Of a stretch of DNA of 64,000 nucleotides, positions 11,089 to 22,485 are shown piece after piece. How positions within the stretch are numbered: position 1 is the first letter of the stretch; every line of letters starts with the position of its first letter. Below the pieces are notes generated by a model, which was not told where the DNA came from, did not search any database, and saw only the letters and a list, made by a program, of their open reading frames with translations. Origin of the DNA: Melolontha melolontha (lineage: Eukaryota; Arthropoda; Insecta; Coleoptera; Scarabaeidae); contig OW285240.1 of assembly GCA_935421215.2 (NCBI GenBank), forward strand, positions 36,137,914 to 36,201,913. The letters are read 5' to 3'. Both the position numbers and the translations under genes were made by a program.

Positions 11089-12424
11089 CAGATCGTTCCA
11101 ACCGCCGTATTCAGTATGCGTCTTATGGGAATTTGTTTCATGGTTGCCAAATCATCCAATCAGCTGTACATTACCATTTTCGGTTAATTATTTGACATTT
11201 CACGCGACCAAATCATAACCTTTATTTACGTTTTTTGACGTTGAAGGTGCAGAATTATTGAAATTCATATGACATTTTGCTTATTATTTTATTAAAGTAA
11301 CTAAATTTTAACAGAGTGCATAGCGAATTCGCTGCACGTAAAATTATAGGAAAGAATACTACAAGGAAAATAGCTGTATTTCAATATTTATTAACAATAC
11401 TACACACATTTCTAAACAATAATACATATGAACGATATCTATGCAACGTACAGTGAATATTTACTTCGATAGTGGGGTGTTATGGAATTTATTAAATTAA
11501 AAACGACGACGATCCTTTAACAAATAATAGTTTCCACTTTTGTAACAAAAAAGAACTGGAATCATACAAATACGTATATTTTTCCTATTATATTTATATT
11601 TATATCTTTTTATATATAATATATATGATATTTCGTCCTGCTTTTTTTAAATTCGAAACCCATATCGTGTAACAATCTATGTAAAGTTGTTCGACTGAAG
11701 TTAGGAAGTTCATCATCAGCATTGACAGCAGCAAGAATTGTATTTAATGTAGGTGGCATATTCTGTATAAAAAAGCCATGCACTTTACGTCGAATAGCTG
11801 CTTGCGTGTTCTCATCATATGTATGTAGTCGATCATTTAGTTGTATGCCTTTCCTTTTCTTAGGTTTTTTTGGACTTGATAATAAACCAGTTCGTTGCTC
11901 CTGTTTTACATGATATATTGCACGGTCTGAGATACCCAAAGCTTTACTTGCTTCTTGAACGGCAGCACTCACGTTCATTGATTTATTGAAATAATTGAAA
12001 ACATTTGCAATCATACACTTCTCCTTAAGGCTAAATTTGTCTCCTTTGCGCCGTTTTCTTCCTACAGGCTCCATTAATGCAGTGAAAACTGTAATTACAT
12101 TTATATTATGTTATAACGTTTATAGAAATCAATAAAAATACCCATATTACCCTGTGCACGCTTGAAGGAGATAGAAGTGTTCAATTTGTACAACTATATA
12201 AACAAATTAACAATTTAACGAAATATTTTGAAAGTAGGACGATGACGGTCGACAGTTGATTTTAATAGACAGATAGATACTGTTGTCGATGCCGACAGCA
12301 TATGTCAATAAATTGCAACATAGCAACCGGAAGTGAAGATAGCGTTAATGACAGCAACTAAGGATAGTAAGAGATAAAAGTTGCTATTATATCCCATACT
12401 GAATACGGAGGTTGGAACGATCTA
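11089..12424 (-). mobile_element. Tc1/mariner-type transposon with 30-bp terminal inverted repeats
   Basis: Bases 11089-11118 and 12395-12424 are inverted repeats differing at two positions, including the outermost base (inner part GATCGTTCCAACC). A TA dinucleotide flanks both ends (11087-11088 and 12425-12426), the target duplication of the Tc1/mariner group. The element is 1336 bp and contains one leftward frame covering only the N-terminal half of a transposase. The DDE part is missing, so this is probably an internally deleted, non-autonomous copy. Confidence 0.85.
11610..12074 (-). CDS. N-terminal half of a Tc1/mariner-like transposase (DNA-binding part)
   Basis: The frame encodes 154 residues from the ATG at 12074 (start MEPVGRKRRKGDKFSLKEKC). 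Residues about 35-75 form a helix-turn-helix (VQEASKALGISDRAIYHV), followed by a basic linker PKKPKKRKG, then a second helical region ending RTTLHRLLHDMGFEFKKSR. This layout matches the paired-like N-terminus of IS630-Tc1-mariner transposases, placed just before the catalytic domain. The frame ends in AT-rich sequence at 11610 with no catalytic Asp, so it cannot catalyse transposition. It lies inside matched terminal repeats with TA flanks. A truncated DNA-binding protein of this kind could in principle compete for transposon ends; that is inference. Confidence 0.7.
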   Translation of the reverse strand: MEPVGRKRRKGDKFSLKEKCMIANVFNYFNKSMNVSAAVQEASKALGISDRAIYHVKQEQRTGLLSSPKKPKKRKGIQLNDRLHTYDENTQAAIRRKVHGFFIQNMPPTLNTILAAVNADDELPNFSRTTLHRLLHDMGFEFKKSRTKYHIYYI

Positions 12425-12529
12425 TAGTACACTACCATTTTTAAAAGCTTTTTATTTAAAAATCATCTATTGCTGTTAATATTATTTCTTTGTAGTGTTT
12501 GTTATTGTTGTTTTGTCTATTTTGGTGAT

Positions 12530-12689
12530 CCTGACACAATCAAAACATATTGAAATTTTAATTTTGCGAAGCAATGGAGACAAACAGCGTTCTTACCATG
12601 AAGTTTTGAATCTATTCAATGAACTCAATCCAGGTAATCAAATCACAAAATCAGAACAACACAGAAAAAACACGTTATTTGCGAACTAA
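12530..12689 (+). pseudogene. Fragment of a maT/Tc1-like transposase N-terminus
   Basis: The segment SNGDKQRSYHEVLNLFNELN followed by PGNQITKS resembles the N-terminal helix-turn-helix of the transposase at 58.3 kb (MIGYGDKKHTYAEV..LFNE). Only about 40 residues match before the frame ends at 12689. No terminal repeats were seen. The link rests on this short match. Confidence 0.45.
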
Positions 12690-15048
12690 TCATGTAAAAA
12701 ATAAAACTAATCCTGTTAAGCCAAAATTCATTTAAGATATTGTCAGTTAATAGAAGGGCAAAATTTTGAACATTTAATCTAGTCAGTGAAACATTGTTTT
12801 TTTTTTTTGTTAAAATAAATAAATTGTTAAAATCCCGAGTTTAAAGGAGTTGTATTCGGAACTAAGCTATTTTACTAATCCATGCATGGCCTCTAATGTT
12901 ACTAATTTGTACTTCCTCAATTGCAGCGCATAATAAAAAAAATCAAGAGAAAATCGATGTGCTTGCAAATGTATAATTGTTAAACCATATAGTGACAAGT
13001 ATTAATTAGTACACGGTACATGACTAACATGAGACAATTTCAATCCATCGGCTAATTACTCCTCATGTGCAATTTAGTTAGTAGAAATAGTAACAGCTTT
13101 AATGTATTATGAACAAATATTTTTTTAAGTTTCGCCTCCATGCGAAATTTAACTTAAATTTTAAAAGTAATTTCATATTACAGACGCTGCGCCATCTCTT
13201 AGCGAATTGCTCTATTAATATAAAAGCATTGTAACTACAGGGTATCGATTATTCAATATTGAAGAATAGTTTTGAAATAATTCTGAAACTTGATATTCGT
13301 TTTATTAAGATTTATTTATTCGATAATTCACAAATTAGGTAATTTATTTTTTGGAAGGTTACTTTAATTATACAATTATTATGACAATGTACGTATATAT
13401 GCTTAGGTTTCTGCTATATGCTACAATTTAGCTCTATTTCAAGAGATCTACTTAGAACGACCAACCAAGAAAGATAGATAAGTAATAGTTCAAGGAAACC
13501 TCTCAAGATGACACTGTCGTGGGAAATACTGTGAAGCGAATACTGTGAAGCGAATATTATACATTTAATATACTAGTATAGTATATGTAATATAGTAGGG
13601 AATTGCGCAGAATTTAAAACTTTAATTTCTAATTTACGAAGACGAAAGTGCAATTAATGAGCTTTTTTGCGTTTACACTTAAGAGTATGCAGATTACTAT
13701 TGCACATTACTTATATCGATACTGGAAAAGTTCTAAGCAGGGACATTCTGAAAAATAATTCTCATATAGATCGTCGGTAGCGGCGTACGCATTATATTAC
13801 TATGACTACCAGAAACGAATGAAAATATATTCCGCGTTTTTCCACACCAGAGTTTTAATTGACGAGAAATCCAATAGTGTCCTTACTTATACTATGATAC
13901 TAGTTTTTATTAAAGATTTTGTACTCTGGGTGTCACTTAATCTTTCTCAAGTACTTTGGCCGCTAAACTTACAATCACTGTAAATTTTTGAATGTAAGTT
14001 ATGAATGAACTTTCGAGACAGGTATTTTTTGATATTTTTTCGAATGAAATTTGATACTTAAACCACATCCCGAGGTAGGAACGATAGAAGGCACCAAATT
14101 AAAGATAACTAAGTTGGCAATAAATATCACAAGGGAAATTAGAAATCGTGGAAATTTACTCACTTTATTTTTAACGCGAAGTTTCTACTTTATCAGAGAG
14201 AAAAAAGACATGTGCTAAAAATATATGCATATATGTTGAAGTTATTACCAATTATGTGAAAATACCAAAATTAAATACTTAATACACATACTGTTTTTGA
14301 CGCAAATAATAATCTTTCCAAATAAATAAAAAAGATAGAACAGATAAACGTAAGAAATCTGAAGTTTATAAGGTAGTGCGTGGATGCGTTATTTATGATG
14401 ACTAGTACGTAGATCTAACACGAAGACTGTTTGGAAAACGTATCGCTGAACAATATTCTTAGTTTAAGAATAAGAAACAAAATTCTATTTTCGCCAAGCA
14501 TTTAATAGCAGAAAACCGTATATTCAACAATGATTTTCTAATTTTACAATTAGACAGTTAAGGCATAAAATTAAATTTACTAGAAAGCTTAGAACTCATT
14601 AAATTGAAACAATCGTAAATTTTACTTAGCGATCAGCTAGATTTAAATAGCTGACCATTCATTTAAAGCGGCCATTTAGACAGGCGAATGTAGTTTCTAC
14701 AATAAGCAGGTAGTTCACACAAATCTTATCGGTAAGTTTGACACTAAGATTTAGGATCAAACCTAACCCTACATGTATTTTCGACATTTCACAATAATCC
14801 TCTCACAGCACTTATCAAATTAAGTATGATATATTAAGCGTTATAACTAGGGATCCGACACGAGTGGCCCATGACTCATCGCCCACGGGCGTACTAGTGA
14901 AAATTTGTATTTTTCAACAGTTTTAAATTTTATTTATATAATTGGAAAACAAACTGGTGGTGATCTATAAAATACGAAATACATTTTTATTTGTTTATTT
15001 TTTAGTTCAAGTTGAATATAGGAGTATTAATATTAACTAGCAATACTT
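12690..15048. other. Non-coding AT-rich stretch
   Basis: No gene recognised. A small direct duplication of a ~13-base motif (TGTGAAGCGAATA) occurs at about 13529-13556. Nothing else is supported. Confidence 0.4.
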
Positions 15049-15805
15049 TCTCAAGGTTCTCTTCTGTAAAATTTGTTCTTTTTGAATGAAATACATCCAC
15101 GTAGATAGAAAACGTCGCAATTGCCGCAATGTTATTAAATCATTTAAATTCACTTGGAATATTTTTCAAATTATAATAGCCACTTATAATGTGTTTAATC
15201 CATCCATCATTTAATTTGAGATTTTGATTTTCAAAATAAGTAATTAGTTTTGGCAAATTTCCAAAGTGTTCCTGAAGAAATACAACTTTTTTTTTAAATT
15301 TGGAATTTGTATTAGTTCCTTGTACTCAGAAATACTTCAAGCATCGTCATTTAAACAAGTAGATAAATTCTTGTGAAGCTCTTGCTTCTACAATAATGAC
15401 TTTCAACAAAATTTAAGCTCTCTATGAACTTTTTGATTGCTTATTTTCGATCATCATTTTTAGTTAGTATGCGGTCACAAACACTGTCCTCTTGTGTCGT
15501 TAGAGAGGTAACATTAAAATTTCTCACCACTCTATCAAATCGGTTGGCGCTTAAGGTAGTTATCCCCAAAAAAATTTCTTGCATACTCTAACTAAACTTC
15601 CATTTTCAATAGAAACACGATACTTAATACTAGCAGAATGATGTGTGATTTTGTTTCGTTTGGGTTTACTTCCAATGCAATACTTTAAAATAAGAATATT
15701 TCGGTGGATTTTGTCCGATACTTGAAATAAAATTTCAGGAAACTTTTTCACCGGTTGCATGGTGTTCTGCAAATGTAAGGTTCGTTTTCTTCTTTGTGAG
15801 AGCAT
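15049..15805 (-). pseudogene. Decayed transposase of the same unclassified family as the 29.6-33.3 kb element
   Basis: The best part is the frame at 15560-15805 (81 residues) ending in RVSIENGSLVRVCKKFFWG. The V-C-K-(K/E)-x-F motif is the one seen in the transposase at 32.2 kb (REVCKEEFLS). Continuing leftward across a frameshift, one reads an IESLNFVESHYCRSKSF segment, which parallels SIPKYCSHYSRKEN of the 30-33 kb gene. Stops and shifts are frequent, and the region left of about 15350 is only weakly related. This is a dead relative. The family is known to me only as uncharacterised insect transposon proteins; I assign no superfamily. Confidence 0.55.
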
Positions 15806-16142
15806 TTGGCAAAGTTTCTTATAGTGAACGATAGCGAACAGACCAAATAACAGGCTTAGCTTGCAAATTTATTTATTTTTCTCTTCATCTTTTTCTTTTT
15901 AAGCAAGTCTCTTTCGGGATTTTCCCCTCGCAATAATTAGTAATTGTACTTAAATCCATAAAATATATCTGGATAGCACGTAGTGTCCAGTCTAATCACA
16001 AGTAAGTAAATGATTGCAAAAGGACTGCAACACATTGTAATTACGTTATTCGTAGAAATCACATGACACTAGCCATGCGTTATCGTTGGTTGAATTTGAT
16101 ATACGCACTAATGCCATCCGAATTGTCGAAACAAATAATGTG

Positions 16143-17467
16143 TAGTGGGGTAAGTGCGGACCAGTTTTTCGTAAGTTTGATTTTCAACCGAAACATCTTT
16201 AATTCGTTCTATAATTACTTAACATTCATAGATATTAATACATAACTCAGTTTTTACTCTTAATATTGAAAATATTGAAATAAACACTAATTTCATTTGA
16301 ATATTTTAATTTTTATAGAAAATTGTAAGAAAATGTTAACTGCTCCGCACTTGCCCCGAAAACGGGGAAAGACGGTAAATGCACATTTAAAATGTGTATA
16401 GCCGTATTTCCTATGCTAGATCGGAATTGTTCAGCAAGCCAGCTACAAAATGCTTTTTCTCGCATTAACATATGTCCACTAGTTTAAGAGTTACACATTC
16501 TTAAAGATAAGTAGGATTTTTTTAAAGTTTAGTGAAATAAAAGACAGAGAAAAGAAAGCTATATATACCAAAAACAAATTAGCATATCGATGCGCCAACT
16601 CACATCAAGCTTTGATATAATGTATAAAAACAAATTTGTATCTGTATTCACGGACACACAGTATGTATTTACCAGCATTTGCTTCAACCACCAGATGCAT
16701 GTGTTTCTGTCTAACAACTTCATCGACGGAGGATTTACGAAGACAAACGACTGTAGTACACTTCGCGGTCATGTAGCAAATTTTGTTCTACCTGATGACA
16801 CCAGATAACCTCATGACATCTGACGGACAAAACCGATTACGCCGATGCAAAGTATTTCGTACTTTTTGCTAGCACGGTAGCTCCTGCCCTAATCAGATCT
16901 AATGCCTCGTCCAAGGACTGTTTTGTATAATCACCCGGATTCGTTTTTCTAATATAGTTTCGTACCATGGCGGCTATTAAAAATTACAGAATAACACCAA
17001 TGAAGAATTACAGAATAAGAAATGAAGCACGTGCGGACTAGCGCAGTCTTACCCCGCTGAGTAGTCCGCACTTGCCCCGTGTATTAATATTTTCGAGGCA
17101 AGACCGGAGTAGTGGTTTTCTCAATATTTTTCAAAGAATCGATTGAATTTGTTTATTTAACATACATTTTAATGAATGTTTTTTCATACTTACCAAAAAT
17201 AATCACACGGAAGAAAATATTTCATTAAAAACCACGGCACTTTGGTGGTAACCACAATGTTAAGTGTGCACCTCATATGAGTTGTTCACTTACTACTTGC
17301 TTAAATCGGGTAAAAGTACATAGAAAAATGGTACGCCATCAGCGGCTTGGTTTCATATTACTTTATTCTAGGTTTCTATAAATTAACAATAACAATTTTG
17401 TTTGAATTATGTTAAATACAGGCAAGTTTCGCTCTTGCCCCGTTTACCATCTTACCCCACTTCACCT
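16143..17467 (-). mobile_element. pogo-like (HTH-psq) DNA transposon remnant
   Basis: The block starts with TAGTGGGGTAAGTGCGGACC and ends with the inverse of AAGTGGGGTAAGATGG, giving imperfect inverted ends sharing GTGGGGTAAG. Related internal motifs (CCGCACTTGCCCCG and its relatives) occur near 16342 and 17068, a subterminal-repeat pattern. A psq-type DNA-binding start lies inside on the minus strand. Flanking TA duplications are not clear, so the exact ends are approximate. Confidence 0.55.
16837..16968 (-). pseudogene. N-terminal HTH-psq (Pipsqueak/CENP-B-like) piece of a pogo transposase
   Basis: From the ATG at 16968 the frame gives 43 residues starting MVRNYIRKTNPGDYTKQSLD and continuing EALDLIRAGATVL. 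The M-x-R-x-Y-x-R-K-(T/S)-x-x-G-x-(Y/W) start followed by a helix with (A/I)xxIRxG is typical of pogo/Tigger and jerky-like transposases, where it binds transposon ends. The frame stops after KYFASA, before the recognition helix is complete, and no DDE domain follows. Its location inside the pogo-like ends supports the call. Confidence 0.65.
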
Positions 17468-17545
17468 TACATTTGCATATACTATTAGACTTTAAAGCAG
17501 TCTTTTCATTAAAAACAAATTTTTGCATCCATAAACTATATCAAA

Positions 17546-18025
17546 TCATATAAAAGTAACTGTAACGAATTCAACGGTATAATAACCAAATTTTTTTAAT
17601 TTCCTGCATATACACAGTTTTGTGTTTAGTGGCCTCATATGGTAAGTGTTTACGACGTACGTTATACAAATTTTTTCGTATGTAATAGACATTATTATTG
17701 TTACTGTAGTGGGCAGGTTTTCGCACAACCCCTTTCGAATTATTTTCGATAGTTTTTCTGCTAAATCTTCAGTTGCAGCTCTTTTGCATGATACTGTTAT
17801 TAACTGTCTTTTAAATTTCTTGACGTCGATATTATGACTATCTGTGAGATTAGTCTGCACAATTAAATTGTTTCGCACTGTAAAACCATTTTCTCTACAA
17901 GTTCTTTGCATACATCTCCAGTACACTTCATCAGTTTGCAACACTTTACTTCTATAAAATTTAAAATTGTTCACTAGTAATAATAATTCTTTGTCGCGAT
18001 TATTTGTTACAGTTTTACACACCAT
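17546..18025 (-). pseudogene. MULE transposase N-terminus with FLYWCH-type zinc finger (copy 1)
   Basis: The frame encodes 159 residues from MVCKTVTNNRDKELLLLVNN. The FLYWCH finger is visible at residues about 20-70: NFKFYRSKVL, VYWRCMQRTC, and LTDSHNIDVKKFKRQ with the C-x4-C and H-x-H spacing slightly altered (DSHN). FLYWCH fingers precede the MULE catalytic domain in many insect elements. After about residue 115 the protein diverges and no catalytic motif follows, so this copy is truncated. The same region is found in copy 2 at 39.5-39.8 kb, which still has the catalytic part. The 5' flank is shared by both copies but is interrupted here by a 582-bp insertion. Confidence 0.75.
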
Positions 18026-19015
18026 AATAATGTATTATTCGTCTGGCGTTATGGATTTCAGGTGATGCACTTAAGAAAACACTTGTGGTTTTAACAACAA
18101 ACTAATAAACATATTTTTACAAAGGTATTTTTAATAATATAAAATATTACTAAAAAATCTGGTGTGAAGAACACAAATGCAGGTTCACTATTAATATTTT
18201 CTGTGAACGTGTCCGAATACATCCTATCCCCAGAGACGTAGATACGTATTTCGCTTTTCTACAAGCTCATCGGTACGCCCCTGCTGGAGAAAGGATATTT
18301 CCAGACACATTCACAGAAAAGAACCACCTCGCCCTATCACCGTAATTATCCAGACCGAGCGCAGAAGTAAATTCGGCGCTACCTGTTGTCAGACAGCCGA
18401 AGTACCTCGCATACCGTCCACATAATTAATGTGAAGTAACGACGCCCTTCCGAAGGTTAGTACAGCCAATCTCTCTAGAAAACTGCATTTTGTTTGTGCC
18501 TTCACTCATACTACGGCTTAACCGCATGTGTAATGTATCAGAATAATGTATTCGGACACGTTCACAGAAAATATTAATAGTGAACCTGCATTTGTGTTCT
18601 TCACACCAGATTTTTAGTAATATTTTATATTATTAAAAATACCTTTGTATTATACAAAACTGGTGGGGTTTACCTACTCATGTATGTTTCAATTATTCTG
18701 AAACATATTTTTCTTCTCGAAACCCCGTTTATTATTTCCTAAATTAAAGAATATTGAAAATTACAGTCCCACCTTAAATTTCATTAGCTAAACAGATCGA
18801 GGGGTTGGGTTAAATATCAGCATTGCAAATTATTATTTTAGTATCGATATGAAGTATTCATGACATTCTAAAATTAGCTTAATGCCGTATTCAAGGATAA
18901 TGAGTATGCAATTAGAGTGCAAAAGTGCATTTTACCTGTGGGATTAGGACATTGCATTTAACAGTAAAGCTTAAGCGGATTAAATAGCGTGCAAAATACC
19001 TGTGCCCGGTGAAAC
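18026..19015 (-). mobile_element. 5' flank of MULE copy 1, interrupted by an insertion
   Basis: Bases 18026-18118 and 18701-19015 match the continuous flank of MULE copy 2 at 39835-40225 (shared landmarks AAGAAAACACTTG and GCATTTTACCTGTG). The interval 18119-18700 is absent from copy 2, so it arrived later. The outer ends of the MULE were not resolved. Confidence 0.75.
18119..18700 (+). mobile_element. 582-bp insertion with inverted arms and 12-bp target duplication (family C)
   Basis: The insertion is flanked by AAACATATTTTT at 18107-18118 and 18701-18712. Its left arm (18119-18223) recurs inverted at about 18541-18647, separated by ~317 bp of unique sequence, and is followed by a ~50-bp tail. 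A related copy is at 24172-24545. No protein frame is evident, and no hammerhead-like segment was found in it. The empty site is preserved in the homologous MULE flank at 39.9 kb, which confirms the boundaries. Confidence 0.8.
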
Positions 19016-19340
19016 AATTATATGAAGCTTAATATTAAAAGCTCTGTTTCCATTTGCATTTTGAAATATTCTAATCACGTACTTACATTTTCATTTAACA
19101 GAGAAGAAGGCTTGGTTAATAAAAGAGTCTTAAAATAACGGGAATATTCAGTATGTGTTAATCAAAGAAAACCAAATTAAGATATGGAGACGCAGTTCTG
19201 CAAAAGTCTCTTGCATGATCTTAAATTAACTTAGGGCAGTACTGTAGCGTTTCAAAGTTAATGACATGTGGCACTGGTAGGTTTAAACAATTTAAACATT
19301 ATCTTGAATTAATTTTCTTCGCGATGCTCAAAGTTTTTCT

Positions 19341-19620
19341 CGGTAATTTCGCAAACTAAAAGAGATAAGCGGTCGTGATTATATTTATCGTAATCGGCTC
19401 TTCAACGTCTACCTAAATAAAAACATTGGAACATCGAAAATCGACATTTTCTATTTTACGCTTTTTCACGTGCCCACGTTCTTTCTTGGGAATATTTCGG
19501 AAACTAAACGAGATATGCGCCTGCAGTTGTGATTATTGTAATTAGCACTTCAAGCGCCGTAAATTAAAGACATTGGAAAATTGAAAAGTGAGACATTTCG
19601 AATTTTCTGTATTTCCAAAT
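19341..19620. repeat. Two imperfect tandem units of about 147 bp
   Basis: A motif around GGAATATTTCGGAAACTAAA recurs with a period of about 147 bp (19341 and 19488), and both units share a downstream ACATTGGAA..TCGAAAA-like part. Similarity is partial. No coding potential. It may be an old satellite remnant. Confidence 0.5.
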
Positions 19621-19900
19621 TTCTGAGCTTTAAAGAAATGCAAAATTTCCAAAATATAATAGCTTACTTACCTTTTACCGATTAGGCTAGGCTTATCAAT
19701 CTGCGTTTGAGGATGCGAATCGCGAAGTAAGGTTTCTTTCGAATAATTTTTTCAGATTCCATCGCAATAAAAACATTGAAAAATTTTTGAAACACATAAC
19801 CCACTCATTTTTTCTCGGATGTAAATCTAAGTTTGGCGTATGGCGTATAAAGTTGGCGTAAGCCAACTTTACAGAAAGTTTATGAAGTATTCATTGAAGT

Positions 19901-20866
19901 AATTAAAACGATATCAGGAGCATCATTGCAGTTCGAATCATTTGGCGGCCACGGCCAACTTTCGGAAAATTCCGGCTTCCGATCAAATTTTGCTTTTTAC
20001 AGTATAATTCGAAAACGGACGTAGCAGGGCTTCCGGTTTAACTAACTCAATTGGAGTCAGAAAATGTAAGCATATGCTTTATATATTGTACCCCCTTTTT
20101 AACAAATTTGTTATTGCAGTCCCAACATATTTCATTTTAAAATTAACTTCATTACTATGTATGTAGATTAAATTGTACTAGAAATTATTATTGCAAAGAT
20201 TTTGCATGCAAAGCAATTAATCTTAGAATGCATATTTGGTACAATATCTAGATGTTCATAAACCGGCCCTCACAAACTTGTCTACTAAAAGTCATTATAA
20301 AATGCGTACTAATTTATTGAAATAAAGCACATTCAAGAGATCATTTCACAAGAAAATGTTTGTTTTCTTGTGAAATGATCTCTTGAATGTGCTTTATTTC
20401 AATAAATTAGTACGCATTTTATAATGACTTTTAGTAGACAAGTTTGTGAGGGCCGGTTTATGAACATCTAGATATTGTACCAAATATGCATTCTAAGATT
20501 AATTGCTTTGCATGCAAAATCTTTGCAATAATAATTTCTAGTACAATTTAATCTACATACATAGTAATGAAGTTAATTTTAAAATGAAATATGTTGGGAC
20601 TGCAATAACAAATTTGTTAAAAAGGGGGTACAATATATAAAGCATATGCTTACATTTTCTGACTCCAATTGAGTTAGTTAAACCGGAAGCCCTGCTACGT
20701 CCGTTTTCGAATTATACTGTAAAAAGCAAAATTTGATCGGAAGCCGGAATTTTCCGAAAGTTGGCCGTGGCCGCCAAATGATTCGAACTGCAATGATGCT
20801 CCTGATATCGTTTTAATTTATTGAAATAAAGCACATTCAAGAGATCATTTCACAAGAAAACAAACA
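19901..20866. repeat. Large palindrome (456-bp arms) plus a third partial copy (family D)
   Basis: Bases 19901-20356 and 20363-20818 are near-exact reverse complements with a 6-base spacer. Immediately after the right arm (20819-20866) the inner end of the repeat (ATTGAAATAAAGCACATTC onward) appears again in direct orientation. A diverged single copy is at 62289-62397. No protein is encoded. The architecture parallels family A: two inverted copies plus a partial direct one. Confidence 0.85.
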
Positions 20867-21012
20867 TAGGTTATTTTATAACATAAATTGCTTATAGATT
20901 AGAATAACAAAAAGTGCATATTTTTCCAATCAACACATACCATTGCAAACATCCTTTCTACACTTTACGACGCTATTTTGTTCGAATTTTTCATAGAAAA
21001 CAAAAAATTCGC

Positions 21013-21071
21013 CCTTAAGTAGGAATCGAACCCACGACCTCTGGCTTGCCGGATCATTGCTCTACCACTAA
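21013..21071 (-). other. tRNA-like segment, array unit on the minus strand
   Basis: Contains an internal-promoter-like box A (TTAGTGGTAGAGCA) and box B (GGTTCGATTCC). The anticodon-loop position would read GGC (alanine-like), but position 33 is C rather than U and no normal acceptor stem can be drawn. It is a tRNA-derived repeat, not a working tRNA. Confidence 0.6.
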
Positions 21072-21666
21072 GGTGTTAAAGGTGTGAATTAGAAACTTTT
21101 ATGGGGATGCCTTGAATTACATCAAAGGAAACAGATGAATATATCTTGCCCGTAGTACGGCAGTTGTACAAATTTATTGCATTTTCGCGAAGTAATGTGA
21201 TGAAGTAATTGTAAATATGCTTTCTACACTTTACGACGCTAGTTTATTCGAATTTTTTTCTATGAAAAATTCGAATAAAATAGCATCAAAGGAAACAGAT
21301 GAATATATGTTGCCCGTAGTACGGCAATTGTACAAATTTGTTGTATTTTCGCGAAGTAATGTAATTGTAAATATGCTTTCTACACTTTACGACGCTATTT
21401 GGTTCGAATATTTTTCTATGAAAAATTCGAATAAAATAACATCAACGGAAACAGATGAATATATCGCTATTTTATTTGAATTTTTCATAGAAAAAAATTC
21501 GAATAAAATAGCGTCGTAAAGTGTAGAAAGCATATTTACTATTACATTACTTCGCGAAAATGCAATAAATTTGTACAACTGCCATACTACGTGCAAGATA
21601 TATCTGTTTCCTTTGATGTAATTCAAGGCATCCCCATAAAAGTTTCTAGTTCACGCCTTTAACAGG

Positions 21667-21726
21667 TTAGTGGTAGAGCAATGGTCCGGCAAGCCAGAGG
21701 TCGTGAGTTCGATTCTTACTTAAGGG
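21667..21726 (+). other. tRNA-like segment, array unit 1
   Basis: Same box A and box B pattern (GAGTTCGATTC) as the minus-strand unit. The acceptor stem is missing. Confidence 0.6.
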
Positions 21727-21919
21727 CGAATTTTTTTCTATGAAAAATTCGAATAAAATAGCATCGTAAAGTGTAGAAAGCATATTTACAATTACATTAC
21801 TTCGCGAAAATGCAATAAATTTGTACAACTGTCGAACTACGGGCAAGATATATTACTTTGTTTCCTTTGATGTAATTCAAGGCATCCCCATAAAAGTTTC
21901 TAATTCACGCCTTTAACAG

Positions 21920-21981
21920 GTTAGTAGTAGAGCAATGGTCCGGCAAGCCAGAGATCATGGGTTCGATTCCTACTTCAAGGC
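21920..21981 (+). other. tRNA-like segment, array unit 2
   Basis: Box A is TTAGTAGTAGAGCA, one base different from its neighbours; box B is GGGTTCGATTCC. Confidence 0.55.
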
Positions 21982-22169
21982 GATTTTTTTTTTCTAAGAA
22001 AAATTCAAATAAAATATCGTCGTATAATGTAGAAAGCATATTTACAATTACATTACTTCGCGAAAATGCAATAAATTTGCACAACTGCCGTACTACGGGA
22101 TATTCATCTGTTTCCTTTGATGTAATTCAAGGCATCCCCATAAAAGTTTCTAATTCACGCCTTTAACAG

Positions 22170-22232
22170 CTTAGTGGTAGAGCAATGGTCCGGCAAGCCA
22201 GAGGTCGTGGGTACGATTCCTACTTAAGGGCG
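22170..22232 (+). other. tRNA-like segment, array unit 3
   Basis: Box A TTAGTGGTAGAGCA is intact. Box B is altered to GGGTACGATTCC. Confidence 0.55.
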
Positions 22233-22423
22233 ATTTTTTTTTTATGAAAAATTCGAATAAAATAGCGTCGTAAAGTGTAGAAAGCATATTTACAATTACA
22301 TTACTTCGCGAAAATGTAATAAGATTGTACAACTGCCGTACTACAGGCAAGATATATTCATCTGCTTCCTTTTATGTAATTCAAGGCATCCCCATAAAAG
22401 TTTCTAATTCACGCCTTTAACAG

Positions 22424-22485
22424 CTTAGTGGTAGAACAATGGTCCGGCAAGCCAGAGGTCGTGAGTTCGATTCCTACTTAAGGGA
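22424..22485 (+). other. tRNA-like segment, array unit 4
   Basis: Box A carries one change (GTAGAACA). Box B is GAGTTCGATTCC. The array ends just after it. Confidence 0.55.

Noticed and set aside
18119..18700. Hammerhead motif in the 582-bp insertion
   Set aside because: I searched both strands for the CUGANGA..GAAA layout with pairing stems and found none that f its.
19901..20818. Hammerhead motif in the 20-kb palindrome
   Set aside because: No segment with core, GAAA and paired stems could be drawn.
21217..21626. Repetitive frames reading FFSMKNSNKIA
   Set aside because: Translations of the ~250-bp array, not genes.
21667..22485. Possible functional tRNA-Ala genes
   Set aside because: Box A and B are present but the acceptor stem is missing and the anticodon loop lacks U33, so these are tRNA-derived repeats.
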